64,000 nucleotides of DNA, taken from JABCPE02 sp963516675 (GTDB lineage: Bacteria > Bacteroidota > Bacteroidia > Flavobacteriales > Weeksellaceae). The position numbers were made by a program, and so were the translations under genes. This document shows, piece by piece, positions 24,503-33,371 of this stretch. The stretch covers positions 1 through 64,000 of the forward strand of contig CAUQBH010000008.1 in NCBI GenBank assembly GCA_963516675.1, in the 5' to 3' direction. Under the pieces are notes generated by a model, which saw only the letters and a list, made by a program, of their open reading frames with translations, ran no database searches and was not told the origin of the DNA. Positions within the stretch are counted from its first letter, which is position 1, and each line of letters begins with the position of its first letter.

Positions 24503-24518
24503 TTATTAAAAATCAAAT

Positions 24519-25220
24519 TTAAATCCTAACACCGAAGAAACTTCCTGCTAAGTCACTCACACCCATAGCGATAGTTCCCCAAAAAGTAATACGGAGAATG
24601 GCTTTCAGTGGGTTAGAGCCTCCTGTTTTAGCGGCAATTCCGCCCAAGAGCGCAAGGAAAAGGATAGCAGAGCCGTAGAGATAATACTCTAAATGATGAA
24701 ACGGAGCAATGAAAACCACCAGCAGAGGCAGTATACCACCAAAGAGAAACGCTCCGCCAGATGCCAGAGCCGCCTGAAAAGGTTTAGCTTGGCTGATTTC
24801 GGTGATTCCCAGCTCGTCCCGTACATGCGCCGCCAGAGCATCATGCTCGGTTAGTTCCTTTGCTACCTGCATCGCAGTTTCTGGTTTTAGCCCTCGTAGT
24901 TCGTAGATATGCGCAAGCATTTGTAGTTCTTCTTCAGGAGTGTCTTTCAGCTCTTGTCTTTCCCTCTCGATGTCCGCATATTCTATATCCGTCTGCGAAC
25001 TTACCGAAACATATTCTCCCGCCGCCATAGACAAAGCTCCTGCGATAATTCCTGCCGCTGTCGCTAAAATCACAGACTCTGGCGTGGAAGTCGCTGCGGC
25101 TACTCCTATGGCAAGACTCGCTGTGGATAGTATGCCGTCATTAGCGCCTAATACTGCGGCACGAAGCCAGTTACTACGATGGATATAGTGTTTTTCAAGG
25201 TAATCATCAAGGGTTTTCAT
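24519..25220 (-). CDS. VIT1/CCC1 family iron/manganese transporter
   Basis: 233 residues. Signature of the VIT family: SNWLRAAVLGANDGILSTAS at the first helix, GALSMAAGEYVSVSSQTDIE at the second, a cytoplasmic metal-binding helix pair rich in Glu (residues ~85-130), and three further helices. These transporters move Fe2+ or Mn2+ out of the cytoplasm. It is next to, but transcribed separately from, the iron-sulfur assembly genes. Confidence 0.93.
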   Translation of the reverse strand: MKTLDDYLEKHYIHRSNWLRAAVLGANDGILSTASLAIGVAAATSTPESVILATAAGIIAGALSMAAGEYVSVSSQTDIEYADIERERQELKDTPEEELQMLAHIYELRGLKPETAMQVAKELTEHDALAAHVRDELGITEISQAKPFQAALASGGAFLFGGILPLLVVFIAPFHHLEYYLYGSAILFLALLGGIAAKTGGSNPLKAILRITFWGTIAMGVSDLAGSFFGVRI

Positions 25221-25252
25221 TGAAGTATTTATTTAAAACTGAAGACTAAATG

Positions 25253-25260
25253 CAAAGATA
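25253..25260 (-). promoter_or_regulatory. Minus-7 box of the VIT-family gene
   Basis: TATCTTTG on the minus strand, 32 bases before the ATG at 25220. No clear minus-33 TTTG. Confidence 0.45.
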
Positions 25261-25361
25261 GTTTTCTTTTGTGTAAATCTTATTTATCCATTAAGAAAAA
25301 ATAGAAAATTTATAAAAAGAATAAATAAGAATATTTTACGAAAAAGTTACGGAAAAATCAT

Positions 25362-25396
25362 AAAAAAAACGGGAGAACTTCCGTAGAGATTCTCCC
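25362..25396 (-). terminator. Terminator of the suf locus
   Basis: Minus strand: GGGAGAA (25396-25390), 12-base loop, TTCTCCC (25377-25371), then G and eight T (25369-25362). It lies 27 bases after the sufD stop and ends the locus; no sufS or sufE follows. Confidence 0.8.
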
Positions 25397-25422
25397 ATTG
25401 CATTAAAAACAAAATGAATAAA

Positions 25423-26694
25423 TTATAAATCTATATTAACCTCCAGTTTCTCAGCCAAGAGCTTTGCAACTTTTAGTTTTAGAGGCTCTATGTCTATGTT
25501 TTCCATAGCATCATTTGCGAAAGCATACAGCAGCAGCGCCTGCGCCTCTTTCTTGGAAATTCCTCTGGCTCTTAGGTAGAACAGCGCCTCATCATTGAGC
25601 TGTCCTACGGTACATCCGTGCGAACATTTCACATCATCTGCAAAAATTTCCAGCTGCGGCTTGGTGTCTATGGTAGCTCCTTCGCTCAGCAGGATGTTGT
25701 TATTCTGCTGGTAGGCGTTGGTCTTTTGCGCTATTTTATTTACGAATACTTTTCCGTTGAACACGCCATGCGCCTTGTCCTTGAAAACACCTTTGTAGTT
25801 TTGGTAAGACTCACAATTTGGCTCGTTATGATGCACAGCTGTATGGTGGTCTACCAGCTGCTCATTTCCGATGATGGTAATACCATTCATGAAGGAATTG
25901 ATATTTTCTCCTGTGTGAATGAAATCAAGATTGTTTCGAACCAATTTACCTCCGAAAGCGAAAGTATTCACTGTTGCTAGGCTGTCTCGCTCTTGTTTTG
26001 CGAAAGTGCTGTCTACCAGATAAGTAGTCTGGCTGTCGTTTTGGAGTTTATGCCAGTCAGCCTTTGCATTTTTGCCCACGAAGATTTCTGTAACCGAGTT
26101 GGTAAAAGTATAGGTTTCATCAAAGTTATGATGGCTCTCTATCACTTCCACTTTCGCGCCTTCTTCTACGATAAGGAGATTTCTCGTCGTGTAGAATACA
26201 TTTTCATCCTGATTTTCAGAGATGTAGAAAAGGTGAATAGGCTTTTCTATCACAGTGTTTTTAGGGACAAAAAGGAAAAATCCATCGCTGTACAAAGCAT
26301 CGTTCAAGGCTGTGAATGCCGTATTTTTAGGCTTTATTTGGTTAAAATATTTTTCGACCAAATCTTTATTGGAAGAAAAAGCATTATTTAAAGTCAAAAA
26401 TTCTGCGTTTTCTACGGAGATTTTGGATAGAGCTTTTTGGAATTTTCCATTGACAAAGACAATGAAATCAAAATGCTCTTCTCCCAGATGCAGCTGGTCC
26501 AGCTGCTCTTTCGTAATGTGAAATTCCTGCTTTGGCGCCAGAGAATATTGCTTGTTCACGGCTTCGGAAAGGTCGGTATATTTGTATTCCTCATCTTTTT
26601 TAGTGGGAAAACCTGCCGCCAAAAACTGGCTGAGTGCCTCGGCTCTCTCGCTGGAAAGTGTGGATTTTAGTTGTTCTATTTGATTAAATAACAT
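25423..26694 (-). CDS. sufD: Fe-S cluster assembly protein SufD
   Basis: 423 residues. A SufB/SufD-type beta-helix core: IEKPIHLFYIS, ERDSLATVNTFAFGG, HHTAVHHNEPNCESYQNYKG, and the C-terminal CSHGCTVGQLNDEALFYLRARG. SufD pairs with SufB and two SufC in the scaffold complex that builds Fe-S clusters in the cytoplasm. It starts 55 bases downstream of sufC; the terminator at 25362 follows. Confidence 0.95.
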   Translation of the reverse strand: MLFNQIEQLKSTLSSERAEALSQFLAAGFPTKKDEEYKYTDLSEAVNKQYSLAPKQEFHITKEQLDQLHLGEEHFDFIVFVNGKFQKALSKISVENAEFLTLNNAFSSNKDLVEKYFNQIKPKNTAFTALNDALYSDGFFLFVPKNTVIEKPIHLFYISENQDENVFYTTRNLLIVEEGAKVEVIESHHNFDETYTFTNSVTEIFVGKNAKADWHKLQNDSQTTYLVDSTFAKQERDSLATVNTFAFGGKLVRNNLDFIHTGENINSFMNGITIIGNEQLVDHHTAVHHNEPNCESYQNYKGVFKDKAHGVFNGKVFVNKIAQKTNAYQQNNNILLSEGATIDTKPQLEIFADDVKCSHGCTVGQLNDEALFYLRARGISKKEAQALLLYAFANDAMENIDIEPLKLKVAKLLAEKLEVNIDL

Positions 26695-26749
26695 AAAATT
26701 TTTATTTGAATTTAATTTTTGGAGTTTGAAATTTGAGTTTTAATCTCAA

Positions 26750-27493
26750 TTATTTTACCAGCCAGTCGTATCCTTTTTCTTCTAATTCCAAAGCCAGTTC
26801 CTTGCCTCCAGTTTTTATGATTTTCCCATCAGCCAAAACATGCACGAAATCAGGCTGAATGTAGTTTAGCAGTCTCTGGTAGTGCGTGATTAGAAGCACT
26901 GCATTTCCTTGGTTTTTGAAATGGTTCACACCTTCGGAAACGATTCTCAAAGCATCGATATCAAGTCCTGAATCCGTTTCATCCAAGATAGCCAGTTTAG
27001 GGTTCAGCATCAGCATTTGGAAGATTTCGTTTCTTTTTTTCTCTCCACCAGAGAAGCCTTCGTTCAGCGAACGAGAAAGGAAGTCTTTTTTAATTCCCAA
27101 AAGCTCTGATTTTTCGCGGATAAGCGCCATCATTTCTTTTGCTGGCATTTCTTCTAGTCCGTTGGCTTTTCTAGTTTCGTTGATTGCCGCTTTGATGAAG
27201 TTGGTCACCGATACTCCTGGGATTTCCACAGGATATTGGAATGACATGAAAATACCTTTTTGAGCTCTTTCCTCTGGTGCATCTTCGCCGATGTCTTCGC
27301 CCTCGAAAAGGATTTCTCCCTCCGTAACTTCATAGTCTTCTCTTCCTGCAATTACGGACGAAAGCGTGGATTTACCAGCTCCATTGGGTCCCATAATGGC
27401 ATGAACCTCACCAGGTTTTATCTCTAAATTGATTCCTTTCAAAATTTCGGCTCCGTCTTCTATACGGGCGTGTAAGTTATTGATTCTAAGCAT
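26750..27493 (-). CDS. sufC: Fe-S cluster assembly ATPase SufC
   Basis: 247 residues. ABC ATPase with Walker A GPNGAGKSTLSS, signature FSGGEKKRNE, Walker B LAILDETDSGLD and the switch His in LLITHYQRLL, all diagnostic of SufC. It drives conformational change in the SufBCD scaffold. It normally follows sufB directly, but here six other genes lie between. No good TAnnTTTG box is visible in the 76 bases upstream, so transcription probably comes through the inserted genes. Confidence 0.97.
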   Translation of the reverse strand: MLRINNLHARIEDGAEILKGINLEIKPGEVHAIMGPNGAGKSTLSSVIAGREDYEVTEGEILFEGEDIGEDAPEERAQKGIFMSFQYPVEIPGVSVTNFIKAAINETRKANGLEEMPAKEMMALIREKSELLGIKKDFLSRSLNEGFSGGEKKRNEIFQMLMLNPKLAILDETDSGLDIDALRIVSEGVNHFKNQGNAVLLITHYQRLLNYIQPDFVHVLADGKIIKTGGKELALELEEKGYDWLVK

Positions 27494-27569
27494 TATTAAT
27501 GAAATTTATTTATTATTAAATTAAAATTATTCTTTATTCTTTTTTATTATAGTTTTCTTGTGTTTTTAT

Positions 27570-28577
27570 TCAAAGTTTTTGAGCGCTATCTTTATTCTCT
27601 TCTTCAAAAGTTACAGTCACATTAGGAAATTTTTTAAGTTCCTCTATGCGCTCTTTGAAAGCTCCTAAAATATACTCTTCCCACGGAACGCCATACTGGT
27701 CATTGTAGTATAATTGCATTTTCTTGCTGTACTCCAATCGGTCAGTAGCAGCTTTGTTTTGTCGCCAATTCAGCGCTTTGAGAGCATCATATACTTTGTC
27801 GTTTTTAGCAGGAATAGGGCTTACCCGTACATAGAGTGTTCCATCGATGTATCGTGGAGGAGTGCTGTCTGCTTCATTTTCAACCATGTAGACAAAGGTC
27901 TTTTCGCCATTTATGGAAATGTGCTGCTGAACTAATTGCTCAAATTCCTCATCAGACAATAAGCCTTGGTAGCTTTGAGTAGAATTTGGAAAAACACGCG
28001 TGAAATCAGTGAGTTTTCGGCTGTAAACCTCTTCTAATATTTCGCGCTGCTCTTTTTTGGTAACATAGGGCAGGTGAGAGTGGAGAAGGTTTGTGATATT
28101 TTCCTGAAAATCACCTTCACTGCGCACCAAAGAACCCTTGTATATATCATTCACGGAGCTGAGCATTTCATAGAAAAAGAAGTCTTCCAGGGTGTCAGCC
28201 AATATTTCTGCCTCGTCCGAATCGTGCTGTAACAAGGCTATAGGCGGCTCTGGTTTAGGATTATTTTTGTCATAGAAGAAACAATAATAATCTCCTCCGC
28301 CTGTTTGTCCAAATGGGATAAAAAGATAATCAGGATTGATACTGAACCAGCTGTCCTTACCATTGAGTTCTTCAATAGTTTCGGCGATGTTAGCAGGTGG
28401 TATCAGCTCAAACTCACCACTGTATAAAAATAGCGGTGGGCGGTTTTTCAGGCGTGGATATACTTCTTTACTCCAAAGGGAAGAATATTCTCCTATGTCG
28501 AGCATTTGGTCGGCATAGAGCTGGTGGTAGAGCTTTGGGTAAGCGAAGTTATATTGTTGTTCTAAGTCTTTAAACAT
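27570..28577 (-). CDS. SMI1/KNR4 (SUKH) family protein
   Basis: 335 residues, acidic, cytoplasmic. The first ~150 residues read as a SUKH domain: YPKLYHQLYADQML, then SWFSINPDYLFIPFGQTGGGDYYCF, the region where SUKH proteins carry their conserved core with a GDYYCF-like strand. The C-terminal half (residues ~190-335) is unassigned. SUKH proteins are mostly immunity proteins against contact-dependent or polymorphic toxins. Last of six accessory genes inserted between sufB and sufC; no toxin gene is nearby. Confidence 0.7.
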   Translation of the reverse strand: MFKDLEQQYNFAYPKLYHQLYADQMLDIGEYSSLWSKEVYPRLKNRPPLFLYSGEFELIPPANIAETIEELNGKDSWFSINPDYLFIPFGQTGGGDYYCFFYDKNNPKPEPPIALLQHDSDEAEILADTLEDFFFYEMLSSVNDIYKGSLVRSEGDFQENITNLLHSHLPYVTKKEQREILEEVYSRKLTDFTRVFPNSTQSYQGLLSDEEFEQLVQQHISINGEKTFVYMVENEADSTPPRYIDGTLYVRVSPIPAKNDKVYDALKALNWRQNKAATDRLEYSKKMQLYYNDQYGVPWEEYILGAFKERIEELKKFPNVTVTFEEENKDSAQKL

Positions 28578-28597
28578 ATTGGTTATTTAGTAATTTT

Positions 28598-29122
28598 TTA
28601 TTTCCATATTTTATTCATTACCTCCTCCACAGTAGGCTCATGATACTTACCATTTTTATCTTTGATGGTATTGAATGCAGAAGGGTCGAAATGCGGACAG
28701 TTGATTTCTAAAAACTCAAAGAAGTAACCATCGCTGTAAAATATATAAGGCATAAACATCCTTTGAAAGTCGTTTTCGCACTCAAATTCATTGTCTATGA
28801 CAATACGCACAAAAGCAGCGATGTCTTCACGGGTGAGGTCGTTGTGCTTTACAGGGTAGGGCATTGCCAAATCAAAAGCAAAAGTTTCAATACCATTACC
28901 TTCCCACCATTCCCATAGCCAAATATCGGAAAGGTCTTTGCCAGTGAGCTCACTGAGGTATAGCTCCATCGCTTTGTATTCTTTATCAAATACTTCCTCG
29001 GGAGTATCTTCACTTTGGGCATCATGAAAAGCTTCGTAGTCTTCTAAGCGTTTTAGTACAAGTGGATACAGCTTTTCGGCTGTAGCAAAATCAGGGCGAA
29101 GTTCTTTCCTTATAGTGTTCAT
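28598..29122 (-). CDS. Uncharacterised acidic protein in the suf-locus island
   Basis: 174 residues, strongly acidic, cytoplasmic. Features: TIRKELRPDFATAEKLYPLV at the start, an aromatic patch DIWLWEWWEGNGIETFAFD, and YIFYSDGYFFEFLEINC near the end. No family recognised. Its size, acidity and neighbours fit an immunity-type protein, but that is inference from context. It lies 20 bases before the SUKH gene at 28577 and 52 after the gene at 29175. Confidence 0.6.
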   Translation of the reverse strand: MNTIRKELRPDFATAEKLYPLVLKRLEDYEAFHDAQSEDTPEEVFDKEYKAMELYLSELTGKDLSDIWLWEWWEGNGIETFAFDLAMPYPVKHNDLTREDIAAFVRIVIDNEFECENDFQRMFMPYIFYSDGYFFEFLEINCPHFDPSAFNTIKDKNGKYHEPTVEEVMNKIWK

Positions 29123-29174
29123 TTGATTTTAAATTTAATTAAAGTAATAAAGAGTTAGTTGGTTAATTGGCAAA

Positions 29175-29660
29175 TTATTGATATCCCATTATTTTCAGAC
29201 TTTCATCAGTTTTTATAATTTGAAATTTCCCTAAACTATTGAGCATTTCTTCAATAGCATTGAGGTCTTGGGTTTCGTAGTTTGGAGGTAGCAACTCGCC
29301 AATATACGCTCCTTGCCAGCGTGCTTTGAACTCTATATATTCTATTTCACGGTAATAAGTAGGGTGTTCACCAGTGGTTATCTTTTCTGAAATATAATCT
29401 TCTTGGATATACAAAGAATTGTCATTTCCTACTTTATGCCAAGTAATTTCGTTTACACAATAGCCAAAGAAATCATAAATTTCACATTGTTTGATAAGAT
29501 CTTTGTGAGAAACTATGGCAGTAAAGAGTTTACGCCACTTAGCATTGCTCATATATGAAACATCAAAGGTGCTTATTTTCTTCTCCAATTGCTCTATATA
29601 GCGATTGTAGTTCTCTTCCGTATCAAATGAATCCTTGTATGTTGCTTCTATGGTTTTCAT
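29175..29660 (-). CDS. Uncharacterised protein, possibly DUF6678-like
   Basis: 161 residues, cytoplasmic. The segment MSNAKWRKLFTAIVSHKDL followed by DYISEKITTGEHPTYYREIEYIEF resembles, from memory, the DUF6678 family; I am unsure. The C-terminus AIEEMLNSLGKFQI fits a closing helix and strand. Function unknown. It lies in the island between sufB and sufC, 25 bases after the preceding gene. Confidence 0.55.
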   Translation of the reverse strand: MKTIEATYKDSFDTEENYNRYIEQLEKKISTFDVSYMSNAKWRKLFTAIVSHKDLIKQCEIYDFFGYCVNEITWHKVGNDNSLYIQEDYISEKITTGEHPTYYREIEYIEFKARWQGAYIGELLPPNYETQDLNAIEEMLNSLGKFQIIKTDESLKIMGYQ

Positions 29661-29685
29661 TGCATATTTACTAATTGGCTAACTA

Positions 29686-30273
29686 TTATAGACTTCTTCT
29701 TCCTTCTCTGATATAGAATATTTCGTGGTAGGCAATATGAAACCAGCCATCTTCTATTAAATAAAGAAATTGATTCCAAAAATTGCCATCTTTTAAGAAT
29801 TTAGGATCAAGTTTATAGAAATCCTCAGCCACTTGCTCGGCTGCTTTATCAAATGCAGTAAAAAGTTTTTCATGGGTAGAAATATCAGCACCTTTCAACT
29901 GAAATACACCTGACAACAGCAGGCTGTAACACCTGATAAATTCTTGAAGTGAATCATTTACCAGCACCACAGGCTCATCGGTATAGTCATCATTGGTAGG
30001 GAGTAAAAATACGCTTCCCTCTTCATTCAGCACCAAATAACCATAGTAGCATTTCCCAAAACACTGGAAGCGCAGCCCTTGGCGCTGCATAGGAACAAGT
30101 TCATCAGGAAAACGAATAAAATAAAAATTCATCTGCGGATAGTCATTCAGCAGAGCAAACTTGTTTTTCAGTATTTCATCAAGGTTCATCAACTTTGGCT
30201 GAACAGGTTTCAGCTCAGCAGTAATGCCCACTTGGCGAAGGGTTTCTATGTCTTCTTCCGTAAAACTAAGCAT
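29686..30273 (-). CDS. SUKH-4-like immunity-type protein
   Basis: 195 residues. Pattern LNDYPQMNFYFIRFP, FGKCYYGYLVLNEEGSVFLLP and VNDSLQEFIRCYSLLLSG is like the SUKH-4 branch of the SMI1/KNR4 superfamily: strands of the core sheet followed by the 'V-N-S-ly-F' helix. SUKH-4 proteins are predicted immunity proteins. The start overlaps the previous gene by 8 bases, so translation is probably coupled. Confidence 0.6.
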   Translation of the reverse strand: MLSFTEEDIETLRQVGITAELKPVQPKLMNLDEILKNKFALLNDYPQMNFYFIRFPDELVPMQRQGLRFQCFGKCYYGYLVLNEEGSVFLLPTNDDYTDEPVVLVNDSLQEFIRCYSLLLSGVFQLKGADISTHEKLFTAFDKAAEQVAEDFYKLDPKFLKDGNFWNQFLYLIEDGWFHIAYHEIFYIREGRRSL

Positions 30274-30928
30274 ATTTCTTCTCTATTCTTTTAGCGATGG
30301 TTTTTCCTGTGTTTTTATAGTAGTCCTCCGTAAAAGTCAGACTTTTAAGATATTCTATATCGCTCTTGTCACCAAACGCCTGAAAGCACACAGCAGCACT
30401 GCACATTATCGTTTCGTTCTTTTTTGTTTGTGCAAAGCTGATGATTTGCTTTAAGATAGGTACAAAAGCCTCGTGAAGGTCTTTGCTCATTTTCTCACCT
30501 TTGAGCTGGTGTGATATTTCACAAAGTGGATAAACATATTTTTGTACAAAAAACTCCTGTTCATCAGTAATTCCAGCAGAAAAAGTTTCAGCAATTTCTA
30601 AAAAGGCAGTAAAAGCCTCACTGACAGGTATTTCTTCTAACACTCCAAAAACAATATGGAAAAACTCTTTTGGTTTATCAATAGCCTTTACAAGTCCTTG
30701 TGTGCCTTCTTCTAGATAGATACAAATCGCCTCTACCCATCCAGCAAAGGGTATAATCAGCTCGTTATTCATCGGTTGCCAATCGTATTGCGCTGCCATT
30801 TCGCGCAAAGGGACAATGTATTCCTTGCTTGGAGTTTTGAGGATTTTTAGAAGATGCTCTACTTCCAAATCACCTTTTTTCTCCAATCGATGAAGTTTTT
30901 TAATATGTTTTTCTACTGTTTCTGTCAT
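30266..30928 (-). CDS. Uncharacterised helical protein in the suf-locus island
   Basis: 220 residues, almost all alpha-helical (for example FFHIVFGVLEEIPVSEAFTA), perhaps a HEAT-like solenoid. The first ~12 codons (MTETVEKHIKKL) closely resemble those of the next gene upstream (MTETIVKNIKNL) although the rest differs. A minus-7 box lies 35 bases before its ATG. Function unknown; context suggests an accessory or immunity-type protein. Confidence 0.6.
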   Translation of the reverse strand: MTETVEKHIKKLHRLEKKGDLEVEHLLKILKTPSKEYIVPLREMAAQYDWQPMNNELIIPFAGWVEAICIYLEEGTQGLVKAIDKPKEFFHIVFGVLEEIPVSEAFTAFLEIAETFSAGITDEQEFFVQKYVYPLCEISHQLKGEKMSKDLHEAFVPILKQIISFAQTKKNETIMCSAAVCFQAFGDKSDIEYLKSLTFTEDYYKNTGKTIAKRIEKKYA

Positions 30929-30962
30929 ATTGATAATTTAAATAGATAGCCTTTTTATAATG

Positions 30963-30970
30963 CAAAAATA
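30963..30970 (-). promoter_or_regulatory. Possible internal promoter in the suf-locus island
   Basis: TATTTTTG on the minus strand, 35 bases before the ATG at 30928 and just past the stop of the upstream SUKH gene. No TTTG at minus-33. If real, the last five island genes and sufCD could be read independently of sufB. Confidence 0.35.
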
Positions 30971-30971
30971 T

Positions 30972-31757
30972 CTAACTTAATGTCCATAAGCCTTTGGCTT
31001 TTAGTTCATTTAATTCAGCTTCTGAGACTACTTGAAATTCATCATCGCCCTCGTCATCATAGGAAGTGTAATCCCATTGCAAGCCAAAGTTTTCCATATC
31101 GTCTAAAAGAGTATCAAATAACTCTTGTTGAGCACTGCCTATGAAAATAGCCGTTGTTCGCTTTGTTTCTCGGTGTATGGAGAGAACTATCACTATTTTA
31201 AAATCCTTGTCAGTAAAGATGCGCTGTCCTTCCCAGCAGAGTTCGGTAAGCGAGTCATATTGTTTTTCTATATAAGAAACTGCCTGTTCAGGCACTTCAA
31301 AGTCTTCCATACCCCAGCCACCCATTGCATTGGCATTGTAGGACAGTCCGCCCAAAGTACCATTGTAAATAGCCATATACAGCCAAAAATCCGATAATTT
31401 TGGGTTCTCTAATACCCAGTCAGAGTCGGTTTCGGAGCCGTAATTTCCCCAAATGGACGGGTTAGGGTTTGCTAAATCTTCTTTGCGGATAGCCCACATT
31501 ACCACGCCTTGATTTTCTTCACAGAAACAAAGAAAATCTCCATCAAAGTACAGCTGTTCAGGCGTAGCCAAACTGTTGAATGATTGGTTTACGCTTTCAG
31601 TAGCGCCTAATTGTAAGTAATACTCTCGGAATACCTGAGGAAACTTAACTGCCAATCGCTTTTCGGCTTCTAACAATTGCTCTTCCGAAAAACCCTTGCA
31701 GTCTTTAGGCGCTAGATGGAATAGATTTTTGATGTTTTTTACTATTGTTTCTGTCAT
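30972..31757 (-). CDS. SMI1/KNR4 (SUKH-1) family protein
   Basis: 261 residues. A clear SUKH-1 domain at ~18-160: GFSEEQLLEAEKRLAVKFPQ, VFREYYLQLGATES, LYFDGDFLCFCEENQGVVMW, then the Asn/Asp-rich VLENPKLSDFWLYMAIYN. SUKH-1 proteins are commonly immunity proteins for secreted nuclease and deaminase toxins. It is the first gene after sufB, 65 bases downstream, with no promoter that I can see between. Confidence 0.8.
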   Translation of the reverse strand: MTETIVKNIKNLFHLAPKDCKGFSEEQLLEAEKRLAVKFPQVFREYYLQLGATESVNQSFNSLATPEQLYFDGDFLCFCEENQGVVMWAIRKEDLANPNPSIWGNYGSETDSDWVLENPKLSDFWLYMAIYNGTLGGLSYNANAMGGWGMEDFEVPEQAVSYIEKQYDSLTELCWEGQRIFTDKDFKIVIVLSIHRETKRTTAIFIGSAQQELFDTLLDDMENFGLQWDYTSYDDEGDDEFQVVSEAELNELKAKGLWTLS

Positions 31758-31822
31758 TTTTACTTTAACTACCGAAAGAAAAATTTTGTTTTTACAATGT
31801 GAAAAATAATCCTCAGTAATGT

Positions 31823-33271
31823 TTATCCTACGCTTCCCTCTAAACTGATTTCCAATAGTTTTTGTGCTTCTATGGCAAATTCCATCGGCAGTTTGTTAAG
31901 AACCTCTTTACTGAAACCATTCACAATCAAGGCGATAGCTTTTTCGGTGTCTATACCTCTTTGGTTGCAGTAGAAGATTTGGTCTTCACCGATTTTAGAG
32001 GTCGTAGCCTCGTGCTCCAGCTGTGCAGAAGGGTCTTTAATCTCGATGTAAGGGAAAGTATGCGCCCCACACTCGTTGCCCATCAATAGGGAATCACACT
32101 GGGAGAAGTTTCTTGCTCCTTTGGCAGTTGGGAGAACTTTTACCAGTCCTCTGTAAGAGTTATTGGATTTCCCTGCCGAAATTCCTTTAGAAATGATAGT
32201 AGATTTGGTATTTTTACCGATATGAATCATTTTCGTTCCTGTGTCTGCATACTGGAATTTATTGGTAACCGCGATGGAGTAGAACTCGCCCACAGAATTG
32301 TCACCTTTCAGTACGCAAGAAGGATATTTCCAAGTAACAGCAGAGCCTGTCTCTACTTGTGTCCAAGAGATTTTTGCTCCCGTTTCGGCAAGTCCTCTCT
32401 TTGTCACGAAGTTAAACACACCGCCTTTTCCTTCTTCATCGCCTGGATACCAGTTTTGCACTGTGGAATATTTGATTTCTGCATGGTCTAAAGCGATCAA
32501 CTCTACCACAGCCGCGTGCAGCTGGTTTTCATCTCTTTGAGGCGCTGTACATCCTTCTAAATAAGACACATACGCACCTTCATCAGCGATGAGCAGGGTT
32601 CTTTCGAACTGACCGCTTCCTCCCTGATTGATTCTGAAATAGGTAGAAAGTTCCATAGGACATCTCACGCCTTTTGGAATGTAGCAGAACGAACCATCCG
32701 AAAATACAGCAGAGTTCAGCGCTGCATAGAAATTATCATTTTGTCTTACCACCGTTCCGAGGTATTTTTTAACCAAATCAGGGTGCTTTTGTATCGCTTC
32801 GGAAATAGGGCAGAAGATAATTCCTTTCTCAGCCAAAGTTTCTTGGAAAGTGGTTGCTATGGATACGGAGTCCATCACCACATCCACCGCCACGCCAGTC
32901 AACCTTTTTTGCTCTTCCAGTGAAATCCCAAGTTTTTCAAAGGTTTTCAGTAGCTCTGGGTCTACTTGGTCTAGACTTTCTAATTCTGGTTTTTTCTTTG
33001 GTGCAGCATAGTATTTTATAGCTTGAAAATCAGGTTTTTCGTACTTTATGTTTGCCCAGTCAGGCTCTTCCATAGTCTGCCATATGCGGAAAGCTTCCAA
33101 ACGCCATTCTGTCATCCATTCTGGCTCGTTTTTTCGTTTAGAAATTTCACGAACAATATCTTCGTTCAGTCCCGTAGGAAACTCCTCATACTCTATATCC
33201 GTATAAAATCCGTATTCGTATTCCTTGTTTTCTAAATCAACCCTAAGGTCATCTTCTGTATATTTTGACAT
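31823..33271 (-). CDS. sufB: Fe-S cluster assembly protein SufB
   Basis: 482 residues, normal length. Conserved blocks: KNEPEWMTEWRLEAFRIW, VAALNSAVFSDGSFCYIPKG (with YIPKGVRCPMELSTYFRIN), YLEGCTAPQRDENQLHAAVV and SQCDSLLMGNECGAHTFPYI with the Cys and His used to build the cluster. It is the scaffold subunit of SufBCD. Expected partners sufC and sufD come only after a 4.3-kb island of other genes. Confidence 0.97.
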   Translation of the reverse strand: MSKYTEDDLRVDLENKEYEYGFYTDIEYEEFPTGLNEDIVREISKRKNEPEWMTEWRLEAFRIWQTMEEPDWANIKYEKPDFQAIKYYAAPKKKPELESLDQVDPELLKTFEKLGISLEEQKRLTGVAVDVVMDSVSIATTFQETLAEKGIIFCPISEAIQKHPDLVKKYLGTVVRQNDNFYAALNSAVFSDGSFCYIPKGVRCPMELSTYFRINQGGSGQFERTLLIADEGAYVSYLEGCTAPQRDENQLHAAVVELIALDHAEIKYSTVQNWYPGDEEGKGGVFNFVTKRGLAETGAKISWTQVETGSAVTWKYPSCVLKGDNSVGEFYSIAVTNKFQYADTGTKMIHIGKNTKSTIISKGISAGKSNNSYRGLVKVLPTAKGARNFSQCDSLLMGNECGAHTFPYIEIKDPSAQLEHEATTSKIGEDQIFYCNQRGIDTEKAIALIVNGFSKEVLNKLPMEFAIEAQKLLEISLEGSVG

Positions 33272-33371
33272 AATTATTCTTTTCGATTTAAAATATTATT
33301 TAATTTGACACAAAATTCCTCTTTCCAAACTTTACTAAAATTTGGGTTAAAATCAACTAATGAGAAATAAT

